Of a DNA stretch of 64,000 nucleotides, positions 46,714 to 55,125 are shown one piece after another. Positions within the stretch are counted from its first letter, which is position 1. Each line of letters opens with the position of its first letter. The DNA is taken from assembly GCA_963820965.1 (NCBI GenBank), contig CAWGCC010000021.1:124001-188000 (forward strand), read 5' to 3'. This stretch comes from DATEDA01 sp963820965 (GTDB lineage Bacteria; Pseudomonadota; Gammaproteobacteria; Burkholderiales; SG8-39). Under the pieces are notes generated by a model. The model did not search any database and was not told the origin of the DNA. It was given only the letters and a program-made list of their open reading frames with translations. The position numbers and the translations under genes are program-made.

Positions 46714-47885
46714 CTCGCCGCGTCGCGCTCCAGGAGCGGAAGCGTGAGAAGAAGGCCTGAGAGCGGGTGGCGCTGGTGATCCATCTGCGTGTAGCCGCCT
46801 TCGGTGAACCAGGCGCCGCGCGCGAGCAGCGGGCGGGGTGCGTCCTGCGCCTCGACCCGGTCGATCTGGCGCTTCGCCGTGCGGCCTGCCGTGCAGCGGA
46901 GGCGTGTCTCCAGATCCTCGGTCAGGTCGCCCAGCCGCGGATCGACCAGGCTGAGCTGCCAGAGCTGGGCCAGGCCCTCGGTCACGGTCCCGAGGCCGGC
47001 GCCGGAGGCCGGCTCGCCGCGCAGCAGCCGCCGGAGCCCCGTCCCTCCGCTCTGCGACTCGAGCCGGGAGTTGAGCCCGAAGATCCCGGCCAGCCGGCGC
47101 GCGTATGCGATCTCCGGCTCGCCGAGCCCCTCCGGCCCCAGCTGGGCCAGGCCGTACGCGGCCCAGTGGTCCGGGAATATGAGGAAGTAGCCCTCGACGT
47201 CGTCGCGCCGCGTCGACACGAAACGCGCCAGGCGGCGCGCGGGCTCGTTCCACCCCTCGTCAGGGAAGAGCTCGTCCATGAGCGCGAACGTCCACAGAGC
47301 CTGCCCGGTGCCGAACTTCGCGTACTCGCCCGGCACGGGGCGCTCGGTCGCCCGGCTCCAGACGCCGAGCACGCTCCCGTCCGCCTGCTGCTGGGCCCGG
47401 AGGAAGCGTGCAAGCTCGTGCAGGAGCCCGTCCTCGCTCGTGTCGCCGGTGGCCAGCCGGCGCTGGACGAGCGCCGCCGCGACGAGCGCGCTCGCGCCGA
47501 GCCTCGCATCCTGGCCCGGCTCGGCAAAGGCAGTCCAACCATCGTGTCGGAGGAGGTTCGCGTGCAGGAGGGGCAGGCCGTGCTCGGCCGCCGCGAGGGC
47601 CTCCTCGTCGCCGGTCTCGGCGGCCAGCCGGTAGAGGCCCATCATCACGCCCGCGTGCCGGGTGATGTTGTAGTCCTCGGAGACGCGGTCGGCCTCCCGG
47701 TCGTAGCCGTACGTGTAGCGACCTCCGGGCCGGGCGCCGCGCTCGAGCCAGCCGGCCGCTTCGGCGATCGCGCTCCGCGCCTCGGCGGGAGTGAGGGACG
47801 GGCAGACCTCGGCCGGCACCACCGCGACCCGGAGCACGAGCGCCCCGAGCAGGAACACGCCGGCATAGACGAGCAGGCGTCGCAC
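46710..47885 (-). CDS. Membrane-anchored alpha/alpha-toroid protein, glycoside-hydrolase-like
   Basis: 391 residues: one N-terminal span (LLVYAGVFLLGALVLRVAVV), then helical repeats with AGWLERGARPGGRYTYGYDREADRVSEDYNITRHAGVMMGLYRLA, LRAQQQADGSVLG, GEYAKFGTGQALWTFALMDELFPDEGW and FTEGGYTQMDHQRHPLSGLLL. The pattern Y-N-x-x-R-H-A-G and Q-x-D-G-S recalls polyprenyl or sugar-processing toroids (AGE/GH88-like) exposed outside the membrane. Catalytic residues not certain. It is coupled to the MarC-like gene, and the pair recurs in actinobacteria by general impression only. Confidence 0.55.
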   Translation of the reverse strand: MRRLLVYAGVFLLGALVLRVAVVPAEVCPSLTPAEARSAIAEAAGWLERGARPGGRYTYGYDREADRVSEDYNITRHAGVMMGLYRLAAETGDEEALAAAEHGLPLLHANLLRHDGWTAFAEPGQDARLGASALVAAALVQRRLATGDTSEDGLLHELARFLRAQQQADGSVLGVWSRATERPVPGEYAKFGTGQALWTFALMDELFPDEGWNEPARRLARFVSTRRDDVEGYFLIFPDHWAAYGLAQLGPEGLGEPEIAYARRLAGIFGLNSRLESQSGGTGLRRLLRGEPASGAGLGTVTEGLAQLWQLSLVDPRLGDLTEDLETRLRCTAGRTAKRQIDRVEAQDAPRPLLARGAWFTEGGYTQMDHQRHPLSGLLLTLPLLERDAAR

Positions 47886-47966
47886 GGCGGGAGGCTACGC
47901 GACAGTGACGGCCCGCGGCATCTAGACTCGGCGCGCTTTCACGTTTCCCCGCCCAGGAGGTGCCCG

Positions 47967-48788
47967 GTGGCCAGACCACGGAAGACCACGAGGCGGAAGG
48001 CGACCCGCAAGCGGCAGCCGAAGCGGATTCTCAACGCCAAGCCGTCGCCGAAGACGGAGGAGGACTGGACCTTCGAGACGGCGGCCGGGGCCGACATGGT
48101 CCTGGCCGCGCCGGCGATCCCCGCGTCGAAGGACCTGCGCGCGACCTGGTGGAATGTCGGCGACCAGGGCTCGACCGGCTCCTGCGTGGGTTGGGCCTGC
48201 GCCGACTCGGTGCTGCGCTGGCACTTCGCGCAGGACGGCCGGATTCCCCAGACCACCCCGCTCTCGCCGCGGTTCGTCTGGATGGCGTCCAAGGAGACGG
48301 ATCCGTTCATCACCAGGCCGACCACCTTCATCGAGACGGAGGGGACGAGCATCAAGACCGCTCTCGACATCGCGCGCAAGTTCGGCGTCGTTCGCGACAC
48401 GGTCCTGTCGTTCAGCTCCGGCAAGCTCTACCCCGGCCAGGCGAGCACGTTCTACGCGATCGCAGCGAGGCTGAAGATCCTCGCCTACTTCAACCTGGGG
48501 ACGAGCCAGACCAACTGGCGCATCTGGCTGGCCACCAAGGGGCCCATTCTCACCCGGCTGAACGTCGACGCCACGTGGTACGCCGCGACCGCCAACAGCG
48601 GCAACCTCGACGAGTATCTCCCGGAGACCACGCGCGGCGGGCACGCTGTCGCCCTCGTCGGCTACACGTCGGGGCGGTTCATCGTCCGGAACAGCTGGGG
48701 CACCGACTGGGGCGACGGCGGCTTCGGCTACGCCTCGCTCGCGTACGCGGCCGAGGCGTTCACCGAGGCGTACGGCGTCGAGGCCTAG
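47967..48788 (+). CDS. Papain-like (C1 family) cysteine peptidase without signal peptide
   Basis: 273 residues. GTG 47967 has AGGAGG 6 nt upstream. The catalytic elements are complete: oxyanion Gln and nucleophile in GDQGSTGSCVGWACADSVLRW, His in TRGGHAVALVGY, and Asn in RNSWGTDWGDGGFGY. The first 22 residues are very basic (RPRKTTRRKATRKRQPKR), with no hydrophobic signal and little room for a propeptide, so it is probably cytoplasmic or exported by a non-Sec route. Peptide substrate unknown. It is codirectional with the CoA-transferase genes after a 17-nt gap. Confidence 0.9.
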   Translation: MARPRKTTRRKATRKRQPKRILNAKPSPKTEEDWTFETAAGADMVLAAPAIPASKDLRATWWNVGDQGSTGSCVGWACADSVLRWHFAQDGRIPQTTPLSPRFVWMASKETDPFITRPTTFIETEGTSIKTALDIARKFGVVRDTVLSFSSGKLYPGQASTFYAIAARLKILAYFNLGTSQTNWRIWLATKGPILTRLNVDATWYAATANSGNLDEYLPETTRGGHAVALVGYTSGRFIVRNSWGTDWGDGGFGYASLAYAAEAFTEAYGVEA

Positions 48789-48805
48789 ACCAAGGTCGAG
48801 CGAGC

Positions 48806-49621
48806 ATGGGGCGGACTGCGAGGGTTCTCTCGCTCTCGGACGCGGTCGCCGAGCACGTCCACGACGGGGACGAGATCGCCCTCGAGGGCTTCACGCACCT
48901 CGTCCCGTTCGCCGCAGGCCACGAGATCATCCGGCAGGAGAGGCGAGAGCTCGCGCTCGTCCGCATGACCCCCGACGTCATCTACGACCAGCTGATCGGG
49001 ATGGGGTGTGCCAGGCAGCTGACCTTCTCCTACGGCGGCAACCCCGGGGTCGGCTCGCTGCATCGCTTCCGGGACTCCGTGGAGAACGGCTGGCCGCGTG
49101 AGCTGAGCGTCGTTGAGCACTCCCACGCCGGGCTCGCGGCCGCCTACGCCGCGGGCGCCGCCCACCTCCCCTTCGGCGTTCTGCGGGGATACGAGGGAAC
49201 CGACCTTCTCGCCGAGAACGACTCGGTGGCGCCGCTCGAGAGCCCCTTCACCGGCGAGCGCGTGAGCGCCGTGAAGGCGATCAACCCGGACGTCGCGATC
49301 ATCCATGCACAGCAGGCCGACCCGCAGGGCAACGTGATGCTCTGGGGTCTCGCAGGCGTCCAGAAGGAGGCGGTGCTCGCCGCGAAGCGCGCCATCGTGA
49401 CAGTCGAGGAGGCGGTCGACGAGCTCGAGCCGCGGCCCCACACGGTCTTCCTGCCGGTCTGGGTCCTCGACGCGATCGTCCTCCTGCCCGGCGGCGCCTG
49501 GCCGTCCTATGCGGCCGGCTACTCGGTCCGCGACAACGCGTTCTATGCCGAGTGGGACGAGATCTCACGCGACCGCGACCGCTTCTCCGAATGGATGCGC
49601 GAGCACGTGCTGGAGCCATGA
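48806..49621 (+). CDS. CoA-transferase family I, subunit A
   Basis: 271 residues; transfers CoA between acyl donor and 3-oxoacid or dicarboxylate acceptors, with subunit B. ATG 48806 begins MGRTARVLSLSDAVAEHVHDGDEIALEGFTHLVPFAAGHEIIRQ, followed by YGGNPGVGSLHRFRDSVENGWPRELSVVEH, AGAAHLPFGVLRGYEGTDL and ADPQGNVMLWGLAGVQKEAV, matching the GctA/IpdA-like branch. The RNxN/glutaconate-type glycine loops are present. Translationally coupled to subunit B by ATGA. It could act on the ring-cleavage products of the upstream catabolic genes. Confidence 0.88.
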   Translation: MGRTARVLSLSDAVAEHVHDGDEIALEGFTHLVPFAAGHEIIRQERRELALVRMTPDVIYDQLIGMGCARQLTFSYGGNPGVGSLHRFRDSVENGWPRELSVVEHSHAGLAAAYAAGAAHLPFGVLRGYEGTDLLAENDSVAPLESPFTGERVSAVKAINPDVAIIHAQQADPQGNVMLWGLAGVQKEAVLAAKRAIVTVEEAVDELEPRPHTVFLPVWVLDAIVLLPGGAWPSYAAGYSVRDNAFYAEWDEISRDRDRFSEWMREHVLEP

Positions 49622-50328
49622 CAGGCCCGACGCCCGAGGAGGTCATGACCGTCCAGGCGGCGCGGGCCCTCGTGAACGGCGACGTCTGCCTCGTCGGGGT
49701 GGGCCCGCCGAACGCGGCAGCGAACCTCGCCCGGCGGCTCCACGCGCCCGACTGCGTGCTCGTCTACGAGTCGGGCGCGATCGGCGCCAAGCCCGTCAAC
49801 CTGCCGCTCTCGATCGGCGACGACGACCTGGCGGCCACCGCCGACGAGCTCGTCTCCGTCCCGGAGATGTTCAGCTACTGGATCGGTGGAGGGCGCATGG
49901 ACGTCGGCTTCCTCGGGGCGGCTCAGATCGACAGGCGCGGGAACATCAACACGACCGTGATCGGCTCCTACGATCGCCCCAAGGTGCGCCTGCCCGGCGC
50001 CGGAGGCGCGCCGGAGATCGCTGCGGCGGTACGGAAGGTCATCGTCATGCTCCGGCACTCGCCGCGCGCGTTCGTCGAGCGCCTCGACTTCGTCACCTCG
50101 CTCGGCCGCGGCGGCGATGCCTTCATGGTGATCACCGATCTGGGCGTCTTGGAGCCGGGTGAGGACGGCGAGCTCGAGCTGACGGCGCTGCACTCCGGCG
50201 TCGACGTCGGTCAGGTGCTGGAGGCGACGGGCTGGCCGCTGCGCGTCCGCGAGCCGCTCGCCGTCACGGAGCCGCCGAGCGAGCGGGAGCTCGAAGAGCT
50301 CCGCAGCCTCAAGCAGCGGCGCACGTAG
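49618..50328 (+). CDS. CoA-transferase family I, subunit B
   Basis: 236 residues from ATG 49618. The catalytic glutamate lies in CVLVYESGAIGAKP; further blocks are GGGRMDVGFLGAAQIDRRGNINTTVIGSYDRPKVRLPGAGGAPEIAA and FVERLDFVTSLGRGG, the GctB/IpdB-like pattern. Ends in a charged tail. Stop at 50328 faces the convergent DUF1801 gene with only 16 nt between. Confidence 0.9.
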   Translation: MTGPTPEEVMTVQAARALVNGDVCLVGVGPPNAAANLARRLHAPDCVLVYESGAIGAKPVNLPLSIGDDDLAATADELVSVPEMFSYWIGGGRMDVGFLGAAQIDRRGNINTTVIGSYDRPKVRLPGAGGAPEIAAAVRKVIVMLRHSPRAFVERLDFVTSLGRGGDAFMVITDLGVLEPGEDGELELTALHSGVDVGQVLEATGWPLRVREPLAVTEPPSERELEELRSLKQRRT

Positions 50329-50344
50329 AGGGCGAGCTCGGTCC

Positions 50345-50806
50345 TCAGCTCACCGCTTTCTTCACCAGCGCGGCGATCTTTTTCTCGTCGGCGGCGGTCA
50401 ACTGCCTCAGCGCGAAGGAGGTCGGCCACATGGCGCCGTCGTCGAGGTTCGCGGTGTCGTTGAAGCCGAAGGTCGCGTACCTCGAATCGAACTTGTGCGC
50501 GCTCTGGAAGTAGATGACGACCTTGCCGTCCGTGTCGGCATAGGCGGGCATCCCGTACCAGGTCTTCGGCGACAGGTCCGGCGCGCTGGCCTTGACGATC
50601 GCATGGAGCCGCTCGGCCATGACGCGATCCGGCTCCGGCATCTCCGCGACCTTCGCGAGCAGGGCCTTCTCCCCGTCCGCCTTGCGTGCTTCCGCCTTCA
50701 GCTCCTGGGCGCGCTCCCTCATCGCGGCCCGCTCTTCGGCCGAGAATCCCTGGGACTTCTTGGCGGACTTCGTCGTGCCCTGCTTTGCAGGTTTCTTCTC
50801 AGCCAT
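50345..50806 (-). CDS. DUF1801-type protein with Lys-rich N-terminal tail
   Basis: 153 residues. The first 40 residues are Lys/Ala-rich, the rest is the alpha/beta fold with MAERLHAIVKASAPDLSPKTWYGMPAYADTDGKVVIYFQSAHKFDSRYATFGF and LTAADEKKIAALVKKA, seen in YdhG/DUF1801-like (frataxin-fold) proteins. Proposed as iron chaperones in Bacillus, but the basic tail suggests nucleic-acid contact here. Probably monocistronic; preceded by a 140-nt spacer with a GTAGCC-TT-GGCTAC dyad. Confidence 0.65.
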   Translation of the reverse strand: MAEKKPAKQGTTKSAKKSQGFSAEERAAMRERAQELKAEARKADGEKALLAKVAEMPEPDRVMAERLHAIVKASAPDLSPKTWYGMPAYADTDGKVVIYFQSAHKFDSRYATFGFNDTANLDDGAMWPTSFALRQLTAADEKKIAALVKKAVS

Positions 50807-50886
50807 CGATCAGCTCCTGGATGTCAGCCGTGCGAGGTCGCTCAGCCGCTGCGCAGCGGCGGGTCTGCTGGTCACCTGCGAGATCG

Positions 50887-50945
50887 TGCCATACGTCAGT
50901 CGCGCCCGTAGCCTTGGCTACGAGCACTATTCCGCCAAGCTTTTC
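50887..50945. repeat. Small dyad element related in layout to the 41.4-kb palindrome
   Basis: GTAGCC-TT-GGCTAC, flanked on one side by TTCCGCCAAGCTTTTCC. A GTAGC-type core beside an AT-containing TTCCGCC block is also found in the 170-bp inverted repeat at 41362-41531. It lies between the DUF1801 start and the kinase stop and could be a terminator. Confidence 0.35.
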
Positions 50946-53666
50946 CTACCCAACGCCCGGGAGCGCGCCCGGGCCGGGCGGGCGGAGGGCGTCGGTGAGA
51001 TCGTGCGCCTCACCAACGGCGGCCGGACGCGCGGCGGGCTCCGCCGCGGGGAGCTCGAAGGAGAAGGTGGAGCCGGCCCCCTCCTGGGACTCGACCCAGA
51101 TGCGGCCGTCCATGCGCTCGAGCAGCTCGCTGCAGATGTAGAGGCCGAGGCCGGTGCCGCCGATCCCGCGCGTCATCTCCGGGTCGAGGCGGTAGAACTT
51201 CTCGAAGATCCGGGCCTGCTCGTCGGCCGGGATGCCGAGGCCCTCGTCGCGCACGTAGAAGCAGACGGAGCCGTCGGCCGGTTGAGCCCCGACCTGAATG
51301 GGGCCGCCGTCGGGCGAGTACTTGATCGCGTTCTCGACCAGGTTGACGAGCACCTGGCGCACCCGGTCGCGGTCGGCGGCCACCGGCGGCGTCGACTCGG
51401 AGACGATCGTCTCGAAGCGGATCCCGGGCGGACCGTGCTCCCGGGCGGACTCGACGACCCGCTGGACGAGGTCCGCGGCGTCGAAAGGCTCCTCGAGGAG
51501 GTCGAGACGCCCGGCATCCAGCTGGTTGGCGAGGAGGATCTCGTTGACGATGCGGTTCAGCCGCTCGGACTCGTCCACGATCAGGGAGACGAAGCGGTTG
51601 CGCCCGGCCTCGTCGAGGGCGAAGTCGTGGCGGCGGAGCGTCTGGGCGGCGCCGTAGACGGCCGCGAGCGGCGTGCGCAGCTCGTGCGAGGCAGTGGCGA
51701 CGAAGTCCGCCTTCAGCTCCTCGAGCCGGCGGGCATCCGTGACGTCGCGGAAGGCGTAGACGATGCCGCCGAAGAAGTCGACGCCGGAAATGGAGATCCA
51801 GCGCTCGCCGCGCACGCTCTCGAGCGGAAACGTCTCCGGTTGCACGGACTCGGCCGCCGTGCCCACGGGGATCCGGTCGGCCACGCCCTTCCAGCCCGCG
51901 ATCGCGTCGCCGGCGGGCCGGCCCAGCACTTCGTCGGGCGCGAGGCCGGTGATCGCGACCGCGGCCGGGTTCCACAGGCGGATCGTCCCGGTCTGGTCGA
52001 CGAGCACGACGCCGTCGGCGACGTACGTGAGCACGCGCGCGGCGTCCGCGGACTCCTCCACCTCGCGTGTGAGGCGGGCGTTGTCGATCGCCAGCGACGT
52101 CATCCCGGCGAGGTCCTGCGCTGCCGCCAGGTCGTCGGCTCCGTAGGAGCGGCCCGGCGCGCGCGTGAGAAGCGTGAGCGCGCCGAGCGTGCGCCCCCGG
52201 GCGCGCAGGGGGATGCACATGCGCGATTCGGAGAGCTCGGGCTTGCCGCGCTCGGCCACCTCCAGGATCTCGGGCTCCGGCGACGGGCCGGGCGCGTCCC
52301 CTGGCGGCACGCCGGGCCCGGAGTTGGCTGCGGCGAGCCGGGTTGCGGTGCCGTCGTCGTCGATCAGGTCGACGACGCACCAGTCGGCCAGGTCGCGGAC
52401 GGCGAGCTCGGCGACGCGCCGGAGCGTGGCCTGGTAGTTCGGCGAGGAGGCGAGGATCTCGCCCGCGCGCGCGAGAACGTCGAGCTTCCGCTGCCGGTCC
52501 AGCGCCTCGGCGGCGGCGGCGCGCTCGGCGGCCAGGAGTCGCTCCCGCTCCTCCCCGGCATGCCGGCGCTCGCTGACGTCGAGCAGGTAGCCCTGGACGT
52601 AGAGCGGCCGGCCGTCGTCGTCGCGCACCGTCACGGCCTCGTCGTGCACCCAGACGATCCGGCCGTCCCGCGACAGCATCCGGTACTCGCACCGGAGCGG
52701 TCTCGCGCCCGCTGACGCAGCGGCGATCTCGGCGGAGACGCGCTCGCGGTCGTCCTGGTGTACCAGCTGGAAGAAGAGGCTGGGCTTGGCGAGCCATTCG
52801 TCGGCGCCGTAGCCGAGGATCGCCGCGACCTGGGGGCTCACGTAGAGCGGGGTGCCGCGCTCGCCGAGCGGGTGGACGTAGGTGATTGTCGGCAGGTGCT
52901 CCGTCAGGGCCCGGTACTTGGCCTCGCTCTCGCGCTGAAGCGCCTCGGCGCGCTGCGGCTCGCCGATGTCGCGGGTCACGACCACCGCGCCGGTCGGCTC
53001 GCCCGCGCTGTCCGGGATCGGGGCGACTGTCAGGGAGACCGCGAGCTCGTCGCCGTTCTCGTGTCGGTGGACGGCGCTGGGGACGTCGAGGCGCTCGCCG
53101 AGCTGCGCGGCGACGGTGGGGCGCATCGACTCCTCGTCCTCGGCGTCGGGCGCCAGCAGGGAGATCGGCCGGCCGATCGCCTGGGCCGCCTCGTACCCGT
53201 AGATCGCCTCGGCACCGGCATTCCAGCTGACGATCGTGCCCTCGAGGTCGATGCCGACGATCGCCTCGGCGGCGGACTCCCGCACCGCGGTGAGCTCGCC
53301 GAGAACGAGGCCGTGTTCCTCCGAGGTGCGCCGCCGGGCCAATGCGAGCCAGCCCGCGAGACCGCCGACCGCGAGCCAGGCCGGAAGCCCGGCCAGCGCC
53401 AGCCAAACCTGGTCGGCCACGAAAAAGAAGTGGAGCGTCCAGCCGACGGCGGCGACGGCGAGGCCGCTCCAGATCCCGCCCGCGGAGCCGACGAGCGCAG
53501 CGATGACGAGCCCTGCGGCGACGACGAGCCCCGGATAGCGGTCGTGCCAGTCTCCGAGCAGCATCACCAGCGCCTCGAGCAGGATGCCGAGAACGATTGC
53601 GACTGAGCGGCGAACGCGTGTCGAAGGGCGGACGGCTGCCCCCTTCAGAGTGGCCAAGTTCGGCAC
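50946..53666 (-). CDS. Membrane histidine kinase with PAS-PAS-GAF-PAS input
   Basis: 906 residues from GTG 53666. Four hydrophobic segments (about 15-100), PAS1 with IVGIDLEGTIVSWNAGAEAIYGY, PAS2 with YVSPQVAAILGYGADEWL and SERRHAGEERERLL, a GAF domain (about 390-530; LAVRDLADWCVVDLI), PAS3 with VVLVDQTGTIRLWNPAAVAITG, HisKA with phospho-acceptor in TASHELRTPLAAVYG (about residue 660), and HATPase with VLVNLVENAIKYSPDG, RDEGLGIP and GTGLGLYICSELLERMDG. No receiver domain and no response regulator in the window, so the partner is elsewhere. It is divergent from sixA, 75 nt apart. Confidence 0.93.
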   Translation of the reverse strand: MPNLATLKGAAVRPSTRVRRSVAIVLGILLEALVMLLGDWHDRYPGLVVAAGLVIAALVGSAGGIWSGLAVAAVGWTLHFFFVADQVWLALAGLPAWLAVGGLAGWLALARRRTSEEHGLVLGELTAVRESAAEAIVGIDLEGTIVSWNAGAEAIYGYEAAQAIGRPISLLAPDAEDEESMRPTVAAQLGERLDVPSAVHRHENGDELAVSLTVAPIPDSAGEPTGAVVVTRDIGEPQRAEALQRESEAKYRALTEHLPTITYVHPLGERGTPLYVSPQVAAILGYGADEWLAKPSLFFQLVHQDDRERVSAEIAAASAGARPLRCEYRMLSRDGRIVWVHDEAVTVRDDDGRPLYVQGYLLDVSERRHAGEERERLLAAERAAAAEALDRQRKLDVLARAGEILASSPNYQATLRRVAELAVRDLADWCVVDLIDDDGTATRLAAANSGPGVPPGDAPGPSPEPEILEVAERGKPELSESRMCIPLRARGRTLGALTLLTRAPGRSYGADDLAAAQDLAGMTSLAIDNARLTREVEESADAARVLTYVADGVVLVDQTGTIRLWNPAAVAITGLAPDEVLGRPAGDAIAGWKGVADRIPVGTAAESVQPETFPLESVRGERWISISGVDFFGGIVYAFRDVTDARRLEELKADFVATASHELRTPLAAVYGAAQTLRRHDFALDEAGRNRFVSLIVDESERLNRIVNEILLANQLDAGRLDLLEEPFDAADLVQRVVESAREHGPPGIRFETIVSESTPPVAADRDRVRQVLVNLVENAIKYSPDGGPIQVGAQPADGSVCFYVRDEGLGIPADEQARIFEKFYRLDPEMTRGIGGTGLGLYICSELLERMDGRIWVESQEGAGSTFSFELPAAEPAARPAAVGEAHDLTDALRPPGPGALPGVG

Positions 53667-53740
53667 GGGTCGAATTTCGGCCCAGGAGGGCCTGTCTCCT
53701 TCCCGCGGTTTCCCGGGATTACCGTGAGAATACGCCTTTC

Positions 53741-54244
53741 GTGAAGCGATTACACCTCCTCCGCCACGCCAAGTCGAGCTGGGACGATCCCGGCCTCGCC
53801 GACCACGAGCGCCCGCTCGCTCCCCGCGGCGAGAAGGCCGCCCTGCGGATCGCCGAGCAGCTGCGGAGCGAGGAGATCGCACCGGAGCTTGTTCTCTGCT
53901 CGACCGCCCTGCGCGCCCGGCAGACGCTGGCCGCGCTTCTACCGGTGCTCGCCGGCGACGTGGAGATCCGGCTCGAGGACGGGCTCTACGGCGCGGGCGT
54001 CGACGACGTGCTCGCGCGTCTGCGCGAGGTTGACGAAGCGGTCGGCTCGGTGCTCGTCGTCGGGCACAACCCGACCCTGCACGAGCTGGCCCTCGCTCTC
54101 ACGCGTCGCGCCGATGCGCTCGACCGCTTCCCGACAGGCGCGCTGGCGAGCGTCGCCTTCACGACGCGTTGGGCCCAGCTCGCGGAGGGCCCCGCCGAGC
54201 TCGAAGGCTTCTTCGCTCCGAGGGCTCCGCGAGCGACGAGCTGA
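53741..54244 (+). CDS. sixA: SixA-type phosphohistidine phosphatase
   Basis: 167 residues, histidine phosphatase fold. The catalytic motif LHLLRHAKSSWDDPGLADHERPL starts at residue 4 and the second histidine is in VLVVGHNPTLHELALAL. SixA enzymes remove phosphate from histidine of phosphorelay or phosphotransferase proteins. GTG 53741 has no upstream ribosome-binding site, consistent with a leaderless transcript. Its divergence from a multi-PAS kinase invites the idea that it drains that kinase's phosphoryl group, but this is inference. Confidence 0.88.
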   Translation: MKRLHLLRHAKSSWDDPGLADHERPLAPRGEKAALRIAEQLRSEEIAPELVLCSTALRARQTLAALLPVLAGDVEIRLEDGLYGAGVDDVLARLREVDEAVGSVLVVGHNPTLHELALALTRRADALDRFPTGALASVAFTTRWAQLAEGPAELEGFFAPRAPRATS

Positions 54245-54338
54245 CCAGCCCGGCGAGCCCCGGCAGGGCCATGACGGCGCTCATCACGAGCACGGTCGCG
54301 GCGAGGCGCGGACTTCGCGCTCGCTGGTGTCGCGGGCC

Positions 54339-54478
54339 TCAGGCTGCCGTGAGGATCTCCTCGAGCGCATCCTCGCAGGCCTGGGTGCGCTCGTAGCCGC
54401 CGAGCCTGCAGGTCTCTCGAAGGCCTCGCGCACCTGCGCGAAGGCCGGCTTGCAATATCCACGTGTCTCGACGCTCAC
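54339..54478 (-). CDS. Possible 46-residue small protein (one frameshift)
   Basis: GTG 54478 reads SVETRGYCKPAFAQVREAF and, after a one-base shift near 54410, ETCRLGGYERTQACEDALEEILTAA then stop at 54339. The three cysteines and good amphipathic helices make it look like a real small protein, but it is short and needs a shift. No known family recognised. The rest of 54245-54600 shows no other gene. Confidence 0.3.
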
Positions 54479-54509
54479 CGGCGCAGCATGCCGGGAAACG
54501 CTGGTGCCC

Positions 54510-54601
54510 TGCTATTCTCGGGGCGATAACCAGAGCGAGTCCGGTTCGCGCAAGGCGCTTTCCTTACCCGTTCTTGTACTTGGTGAGGGAGGTGTTTTCT
54601 T
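54510..54601 (+). promoter_or_regulatory. cspA leader with possible -10 box
   Basis: TATTCT at 54513-54518 is a fair -10 without a clear -35. A leader of about 80 nt follows, with GAGGGAGG (54585-54592) 9 nt before the ATG. Long leaders are usual for cold-shock genes, but no cold-box is recognised. Confidence 0.35.
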
Positions 54602-54811
54602 ATGGCCAGCGGAACCGTGAAGTGGTTCAACGACAGCAAGGGGTACGGCTTCATCACCCCTGATGAGGGCACGAAGGATCTTTTCGTGCACCATTCGAAC
54701 ATCGCCGGTGAGGGTTTCAAGACCCTCGCCGAGGGCGCGCGCGTCGAGTACGAGGCGCGCGAAGGCGCGAAGGGCCCGGAGGCGACGAACGTCGCCCCGG
54801 TCGCCTCGTAG
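54602..54811 (+). CDS. Cold-shock domain protein
   Basis: 69-residue RNA chaperone, one cold-shock domain: SGTVKWFNDSKGYGFITPDEGTKDLFVHHSNIAGEGFKTL with RNP1 (KGYGFI) and RNP2 (DLFVHH), then EGARVEYEAREGAKGPEATNV. Full family length. Followed closely by a strong hairpin. Confidence 0.97.
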   Translation: MASGTVKWFNDSKGYGFITPDEGTKDLFVHHSNIAGEGFKTLAEGARVEYEAREGAKGPEATNVAPVAS

Positions 54812-54817
54812 GACGCT

Positions 54818-54864
54818 GCCGGAGCCGCTCGTGGCCGCCCCCGGCGGCCACGAGCGCTCCCGGC
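54818..54864 (+). terminator. Terminator hairpin of the cold-shock gene
   Basis: Inner stem GCTCGTGGCCG (54827-54837) with CGGCCACGAGC (54845-54855), extended by GCCGGAGC (54818-54825) with GCTCCCGGC (54856-54864). Begins 7 nt after the cspA stop. No T tract, as is common in GC-rich actinobacteria. Confidence 0.75.
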
Positions 54865-54903
54865 AACCGAGTGTTACCTTGGGTTGAGAACGAGGGAGGA
54901 GCT

Positions 54904-55125
54904 ATCGCCGACAAGGAAGAGAAGATCGAGATGGAGGGCGAGATCGTCGAGGCCCTCCGCAACCGGATGTTCCGCATCCAGCTCGACAACGGCCACGAGA
55001 CGCTCGGCTACACGGCGGGGAAGATGCGGCGGTATCGCATCAGGATCTTTCTCGGAGACCGTGTGAAGGTCGAGCTGTCGCCGTACGATCTCACCCGTGG
55101 CCGAATCGTCTACCGCTACCGGTAG
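54904..55125 (+). CDS. infA: Translation initiation factor IF-1, apparently starting with ATC
   Basis: S1/OB-fold factor binding the 30S A site: ADKEEKIEMEGEIVEALRNRMFRIQLDNGHETLGYTAGKMRRYRIRIFLGDRVKVELSPYDLTRGRIVYRYR. Alignment of the family starts at the isoleucine codon ATC 54904, where ATG is expected; a good site (GGGAGG) lies about 4-7 nt upstream. The only in-frame standard start is GTG 54871, which adds LPWVENEGGA and has no ribosome-binding site. Either a sequence error (ATG read as ATC) or a true non-AUG start. The 3' end overlaps hlyIII by 29 nt. Confidence 0.9.
   Translation: MADKEEKIEMEGEIVEALRNRMFRIQLDNGHETLGYTAGKMRRYRIRIFLGDRVKVELSPYDLTRGRIVYRYR

Noticed and set aside
50592..52715. 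Plus-strand open frame of 707 codons
   Set aside because: Antisense to the histidine kinase, where HisKA and HATPase motifs are unambiguous.
54475..54720. Minus-strand 81-codon frame across cspA
   Set aside because: Antisense to the cold-shock gene and its leader; no family resemblance.
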